Origin: Ahaetulla prasina
Taxonomy: Eukaryota > Chordata > Lepidosauria > Squamata > Colubridae
Length of the DNA: 64,000 nucleotides
NCBI RefSeq assembly: GCF_028640845.1
Contig: NC_080542.1
Location: 65,919,064 to 65,983,063 of the forward strand
Direction: 5' to 3'
The notes under the pieces were generated by a model. That model saw nothing but the letters and a program-made list of their open reading frames with translations. It was not told the origin of the DNA and ran no database searches. Position numbers and translations under genes: made by a program. The stretch's first letter is position 1. Every line of letters begins with the position of its first letter. Below, piece by piece: positions 55,993 to 64,000 of the stretch.

Positions 55993-56262
55993 ATTTTTTT
56001 TAAATTTTATTTACATTTATATCCCACCCTTCTCTGAAGACTCAGGGTGGCTTACAGTGTGTAAGGCAATAGTCTCATTCTATTTGTATATTTACAAAGT
56101 CAACTTATTGCCCCCCAACAATCTGGGTCCTCATTTTACCTACCTTATAAAGGATGGAAGGCTGAGTCAACCTTGGGCCTGGTGGGATTCGAGCCTGCAG
56201 TAATTGCAGGCTGCTGTGTTTTAATAACAGGCTATCTTACAGCCTGAGCCACCACGGCCCCT
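55993..56262 (-). repeat. tRNA-derived SINE with L2-like 3' hairpin
   Basis: Reverse copy of the family at 39432-39694. B box GGCTCGAATCC (56194-56184), CTTCCATCCTTTATAAGGTAGG, GGACCCAGATTGTTGGGGGG and the 3' hairpin CCACCCT...AGGGTGG (56023-56050 region) are followed by a T-rich (poly(A)) end. Confidence 0.85.
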
Positions 56263-56511
56263 TTGTAAAAGAAAGTAAAGAATTTTACTTTCTCAAATTT
56301 GCTTCCTAATTTTGAAAGTCATTTTACAGGAAAAGTGGAAAGAAGAAATGCAGGCCCTTTCAGTAACATTTTTTTCCACTTACACACTGTGAAAAATGCA
56401 TATTATTGCACATTATTTAAGATTTTCAATTGTTTCTTCCCTTTGTAAGTTGCTACTAAAAAAATTGATGTAGAACATGTAGGGACAGTATTGTTTCCAG
56501 AATGTGTTTTG

Positions 56512-56715
56512 TTTGTTTCCCATCTTTATTAGTTTTACAAATAACTCAGGACAGCGAACATATCCATCCCACTTTCCTCCTCCTATTTTCCTCACAACCT
56601 ATGAGGTAAATAGGGCTGAGAGCAAGTATCTGGCTGGCTTTCATAACTAAGGCAGGACTTGAGCTTTTGCTTATCTAGCCTGGTGCCATAAACAGCAGAC
56701 CAAACTGGCTCCTAT
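56512..56715 (-). repeat. Sauria-type tRNA SINE
   Basis: The reverse complement begins GCCAGTTTGGTCTGCTG, has a B-box-like GCTCAAGTCCTGCC, and runs to CTGAGTTATTTGTAAAACTAATAAAG. It is the best preserved of the three Sauria-type copies. Confidence 0.82.
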
Positions 56716-57531
56716 GTATAGGATATATTATATCCTCTAATGTCAGTTTTTCTACCTTCCAAGCCATGTTTTTGTCTAATTTTTTTATTCTTAGTTATAG
56801 TAATAAAAATATGCTAAGCTTGTAATCACTTTTTACAAGTGTGTATGAATTGCATTTTTCCAAAGTGTTTTATAAAACCACACACGAAAACCTGCCTGGA
56901 AAATAGATGAAAAGAGCCATCTAGTGGATAGAAAAAGCTATTACTAATTTAGCTTTTATACAGTACAATACTGGGCTGCTATCTTTGGTATAGATAAATT
57001 AGAAAAATGCTTATGCTCTATCACAAACAAAACACTCCTTGAAAAACAAAACCAGCTGCATCTTTTGAGAGGTTCATGAAGCTTGCTATCTCTGCGTGGA
57101 CTTTGTTTTACTGACAAGGCATCTCTTTGGAATGCTTTACACAGCCCTACGTTGTTGTGATAAATGTTGAGGCATACAGGTATCCACACTGAGAATAAAC
57201 TCTTAGCCACAGACCTGAGAGCCTGTAATTTTTTTTCCAGAATTGGGAGGAGCACACATATAACATGTAAATTAAAATCTAAAGATGTTGATTGAAAAGG
57301 TTTGTCTGGATGCTTTATTTTTGAAAAAGGTTAGTTTTCTAAAATCTTGTAATCTTGTATAATTGGAATATTTTAAAAAATATTATTATTATGATTTGTT
57401 CATTAGTCAAGTATGATTCAAATAAATATATTTCAAACCTTCAGAAGAATCCCAATTTTTGGGAAGAGTCATGGCACATATGCAACAAACCATCATGATT
57501 TGGAAGTAAATTTCATCAAAAGAGAATTCTA
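56716..57531. other. AT-rich stretch, nothing recognised
   Basis: No gene or repeat signal that I can name. Confidence 0.45.
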
Positions 57532-57986
57532 TAAAGATTGTCCTATAGGACTTACAACTATTCTTTTAATGATCATTCGGTTACAACAGTACTTAAAAAA
57601 TTATTTGTGACTGGTTTTCACGTTTTGACTGTTGCAGCATTCCCAGTCAGGTTGTCAAAATTTGTACACTTGGCAAATAGCTGTATTTATGATGCTTGTA
57701 CTGTCTTGGGGTCATGTGATCATGTTCCCAGCCAGCTTCCGACAAGCAAAGTTAATGGAGGAAATTGTAAATCTTCACTGCCAGCTTCTGAAAAGAAAAG
57801 TTAATGGAGAAACTGGCAGGTCACCAGTAGTGATAACTTGTCTATGAAGCTGCAACCACAGAGGATTTGCCTAATGAACTGGCATCCTAAGTCGGTGCAG
57901 TCACATGACATCACACTTCGTGACTATGTCGCTTAGTGACATGGTTGCAGGTCCCGATTACCATAATTAAATGAAGACTACCTGTA
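57532..57986. mobile_element. MITE, CAGGTAGTCCTC family
   Basis: GATTGTCCTATAGGACTTACAAC at the left mirrors GAAGACTACCTGTA at the right. The interior repeats CCAGCTTC..GACAAGCAAAGTTAATGGAG twice and has CATGTGATCATG. Same family as 34347-34700. Confidence 0.72.
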
Positions 57987-58933
57987 TACAAATACTTATA
58001 TTTAAATGATGTGGAAATAAATCTTAACCTTTTTTTCTTAATTACAGATAGAAGTATTTTAAAGTTTGGAACACTTGTCAGCACATCAAACACTTATGAC
58101 AAAACTGGGATAGTGACCGTTGAAACTGACAAGCCTTTGCTTTGGACAATGGGAATTAAAGATCAACAGGATGCTTGAAAGATTGTCATCTTACTAATTT
58201 AACTTGAAATTCAAAAATGAATTTTTCTGGAATCTCACCCATTAGGCAACTGAGAATTTTTTTTCCTGCAATTATTTTATTATGATTTTATAAAAATTCA
58301 ACATTTTATGTAATTGGTTTTTAAAATTTAGCTTCATTCTATTGAATGCCATAGATTTTATGATATTTTTCTTCTTGAAGCCAAGCTGTATTGTTTTTAG
58401 CCTGACGTTGAATGTATTTTTAAATGTAACCAGTGCATAGAAAACTTGCTTTAACACATACCGGTAAGATGGGTAATCAAAAGTAGATATATACAACATT
58501 CCATGCTGTATTCCAGCTGTTGTTTCTATGCTCAAACTCTTTAGCAAAACTTTGCTGAAGTTTTTTGGTTAGAATAAGCAGTGCCTCTTAATAATTACTA
58601 ATTAATACCCATGTAATAAATTACTGTGACTAAAAAATGCATGCAAAATTAGTCTAGAGGATGATGTACAAATCAAAAATTGCATAGGAGTACAAACACC
58701 TCTGCAGCTCTCAATACACATCTGTGCATAAGCACAAAGCCAGACTTCACTGACTCTCTGTTCTATCAGAGATCATCTCTGTTTTATCCATACAAGGAAA
58801 AGAACTCAGTAAATTCTACTCTCACTAATAGTGCAGTAATTTTTATCTCCTACTTATTGGTCTAACCACAAATATCTGAGGTTTATTTGTGATGTGGAGG
58901 ACACAAAATTAAATGGTCCAGAACAATAACCTA
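57987..58933. other. AT-rich stretch, nothing recognised
   Basis: No feature seen. Confidence 0.4.
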
Positions 58934-59153
58934 TTTTGCTTGCATTAAAATAATATAGGAAAGATATAATGAAACTCTTATTTGCTTGCATTAAAACAAC
59001 ATAAGAAAAATATAGTGAACCTGTTATTTTGCTTCATTAAAACATAGGAAAGAAAGATATAGTGAACCTGTTATTTTGCTTCATTAAAACATAGGAAAGA
59101 AAGATATAGTGAACCTGTTATTTTGCTTGCATTAAAATGACATAGGAAAGAAA
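58934..59153. repeat. 47-bp minisatellite, about 4 units
   Basis: The unit TTATTTTGCTTCATTAAAAC...ATAGTGAACCTG is repeated exactly with a 47-bp spacing at 59041 and 59088. More diverged or longer units (GCTTGCATTAAAA variants) lie on either side. Confidence 0.92.
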
Positions 59154-59562
59154 CTGTATGCCAGTACTGGCAGAACAGATATGTTTGCTTGTTTGTATGT
59201 ATATTATCTAATATGTGCACTTTATCTCCTGATCCCATGGCAGCTAAGTATCATACAGGTCTCTGCAAATAAAATTAAATCCTAATGAATTCTACAATGT
59301 AAGCAGTGTTAATTGTATTTTATCTTGGGTCTATTCTTACAAATGCTGTTTCTTAAAGCTTGCTAAAATGTAATGGAATTAGTTCTTTTGGAAAGCAATG
59401 TCAATTAATACCACATTGTAATGAGATCTACAATTGCCTTAATAAAGATATAATTTAAAATATATTTGTTAATTATGTTTTTGCAAAACATACATATCTT
59501 TTTTCGGCATGAAGACAGACAGAAGTTGGGCATCTTCAGCGATAATTCAAGGTAGAGATATA
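59154..59562. other. AT-rich stretch, nothing recognised
   Basis: No feature seen. Confidence 0.4.
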
Positions 59563-59851
59563 TACCGTATTTTTCAGACTATAAAACACATCAAAATTTT
59601 GAAGAGGAAAACAAGAAAAAAAATTGCCCCTGTGCATCCAGTTTCTGTCCTCCCTGGCCCCCAGGAGCACTCTGCAGGCCTCCCAAACCTTCTGCACGTC
59701 CCATTTTTGCAAAAATGGTCCTGGTTTTGGTGAAAATGGGGTGTTGGGGGGTGTTCAGGAGGCCAAAAATGGCCATATTCAGTCTAAAGACACTGACGTT
59801 TCCACCCTCCTTTAGGGAGGAAAAGTGTAACTTATACTCTGAAAAGTACAG
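59563..59851. mobile_element. MITE, TACCGTATTTTTC(A/G)GACTATAA termini
   Basis: The left TACCGTATTTTTCAGACTATAA mirrors the right TTATACTCTGAAAAGTACAG. The interior is GC-richer and non-coding. It lies about 180 bp past the SEC61G cleavage site. Confidence 0.72.
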
Positions 59852-60029
59852 CAAGTCAATTGTATAGATAACTGCTCAATTTTGTTCAGTTTTTTTACAG
59901 CACTTATGTTTTCCCAACTTCTGAGAAGAAATGGAATACTTCATAAGTTATCTGCTCTTTCCTAAAAGCTCGCATCAGTTTAATCTTCAAGAGTTGATTC
60001 AAGAGTTAAGTAAGTAGGTTACCACACAA

Positions 60030-60160
60030 ATTTTATTTTTAAAATTTAGTTTATTATTGACAAGTTATAAACGAGGAAGATCTTACACAGACAATAAAGT
60101 CAGAAAGTCCACATTGATCTGCTATTTTACCATGCACAAAGTAATGTCTTCTTGATGTGT

Positions 60161-60170
<10 letters not shown>
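60030..60170 (-). CDS. SEC61G: SEC61G terminal exon: last 3 codons, stop and short 3'UTR
   Basis: After an acceptor with a nine-T tract (60171 and up), the exon supplies the end of Val, Gly-Gly and TAA (60170-60161). The remainder, to about 60030, is a roughly 130-nt 3'UTR ending after two AATAAA signals. The exact cleavage site is inferred from the usual 10-30 nt spacing. Confidence 0.9.
60050..60055 (-). terminator. Poly(A) signal AATAAA of SEC61G
   Basis: AATAAA on the minus strand lies about 106 nt after the stop codon. A second AATAAA occurs 18 nt further on (60037-60032). Either could direct cleavage. The position fits the short 3'UTR usual for this gene. Confidence 0.75.
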
Positions 60171-63861
<3,691 letters not shown>

Positions 63862-64000
63862 TTAACTTTCAAAATAAATGGAAGCAAAGATAAAATTTTA
63901 ATCAAAAGTATCTCTGATATTATTGATCTTGTACAGAAAACATAACACTGTTACCCATGGTTATTCTTTCAGAGGCTATTAATAATAAAATTAAAGATGA

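Noticed and set aside
59041..59134. CRISPR-like repeat array
   Set aside because: The 47-bp units are contiguous with no spacers, and the genome is vertebrate, so this is a minisatellite.

Overview
The window is vertebrate nuclear DNA from a squamate reptile, most probably a snake. Three things point there. It has a split host gene with vertebrate exon structure (SEC61G). It has squamate retroposons: Sauria-type tRNA SINEs, a Bov-B tail and a 5S-rRNA-derived SINE. It also has CR1-type LINE tails running into (ATAGA)n / (TCTAT)n microsatellites, a combination described for advanced snakes. The sequence is AT-rich, with GC-rich islands that are nearly all transposon interiors.

The only host gene I can support is SEC61G at the right edge, on the minus strand. 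Three exons (63750-63849, 61761-61863, 60170 down to about 60030) give a complete 68-residue reading frame with correct splice phases. The 5' non-coding exon must lie beyond base 64000. In mammals SEC61G lies between VSTM2A and EGFR. If that order holds here, the 60 kb to the left is the intergenic desert downstream of SEC61G, on the VSTM2A side. That synteny is inferred from memory of the mammalian map and is not seen in the window.

Layout from left to right. At 1-1350 there are two hAT-type elements. At 1487-1700 there is a Sauria SINE. At 3531-5030 a hAT MITE is split by a 5'-truncated L2-type LINE, followed by a foldback MITE at 5047-5269. At 5953-6115 there is a tRNA SINE. At 10576-12057 a hAT lies inside another hAT, and the inner one is a large palindrome. 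At 13128-13465 there is another hAT. At 13509-17049 there is a degenerate Ty3/gypsy retrotransposon on the minus strand. At 18868-19397 there is a GC-rich hAT with internal tandem repeats, next to an RTE-type LINE remnant (19430-20935). At 22250-28238 there is a nearly full-length L1-clade LINE on the minus strand, with an 11-bp target duplication. At 28341-30331 there is a long non-autonomous DNA transposon. At 31626-34021 there is a 2.4-kb hAT with perfect target duplications. At 35750-40037 there are LINE debris and a composite insertion flanked by an 86-bp perfect repeat. At 41491-41668 there is a Bov-B 3' end, and at 41816-42100 a CR1 tail with microsatellite. At 42420-46575 there is an almost full-length L2-type LINE that carries a nested CR1 tail and has lost its catalytic RT core. 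From 46.6 to 60 kb the window is mostly unannotatable AT-rich sequence with scattered SINEs, MITEs and a 47-bp minisatellite. SEC61G and the repeats in its introns fill the rest.

I found no operon-like or defence-like system, no CRISPR, no rRNA and no functional tRNA gene. The interest lies in nested transposition history, LINE-SINE partnership (a shared 3' hairpin), microsatellite seeding and a few structurally odd insertions. Repeat family names come from pattern recognition without a library search. Target-site duplications and inverted repeats were read directly from the sequence.
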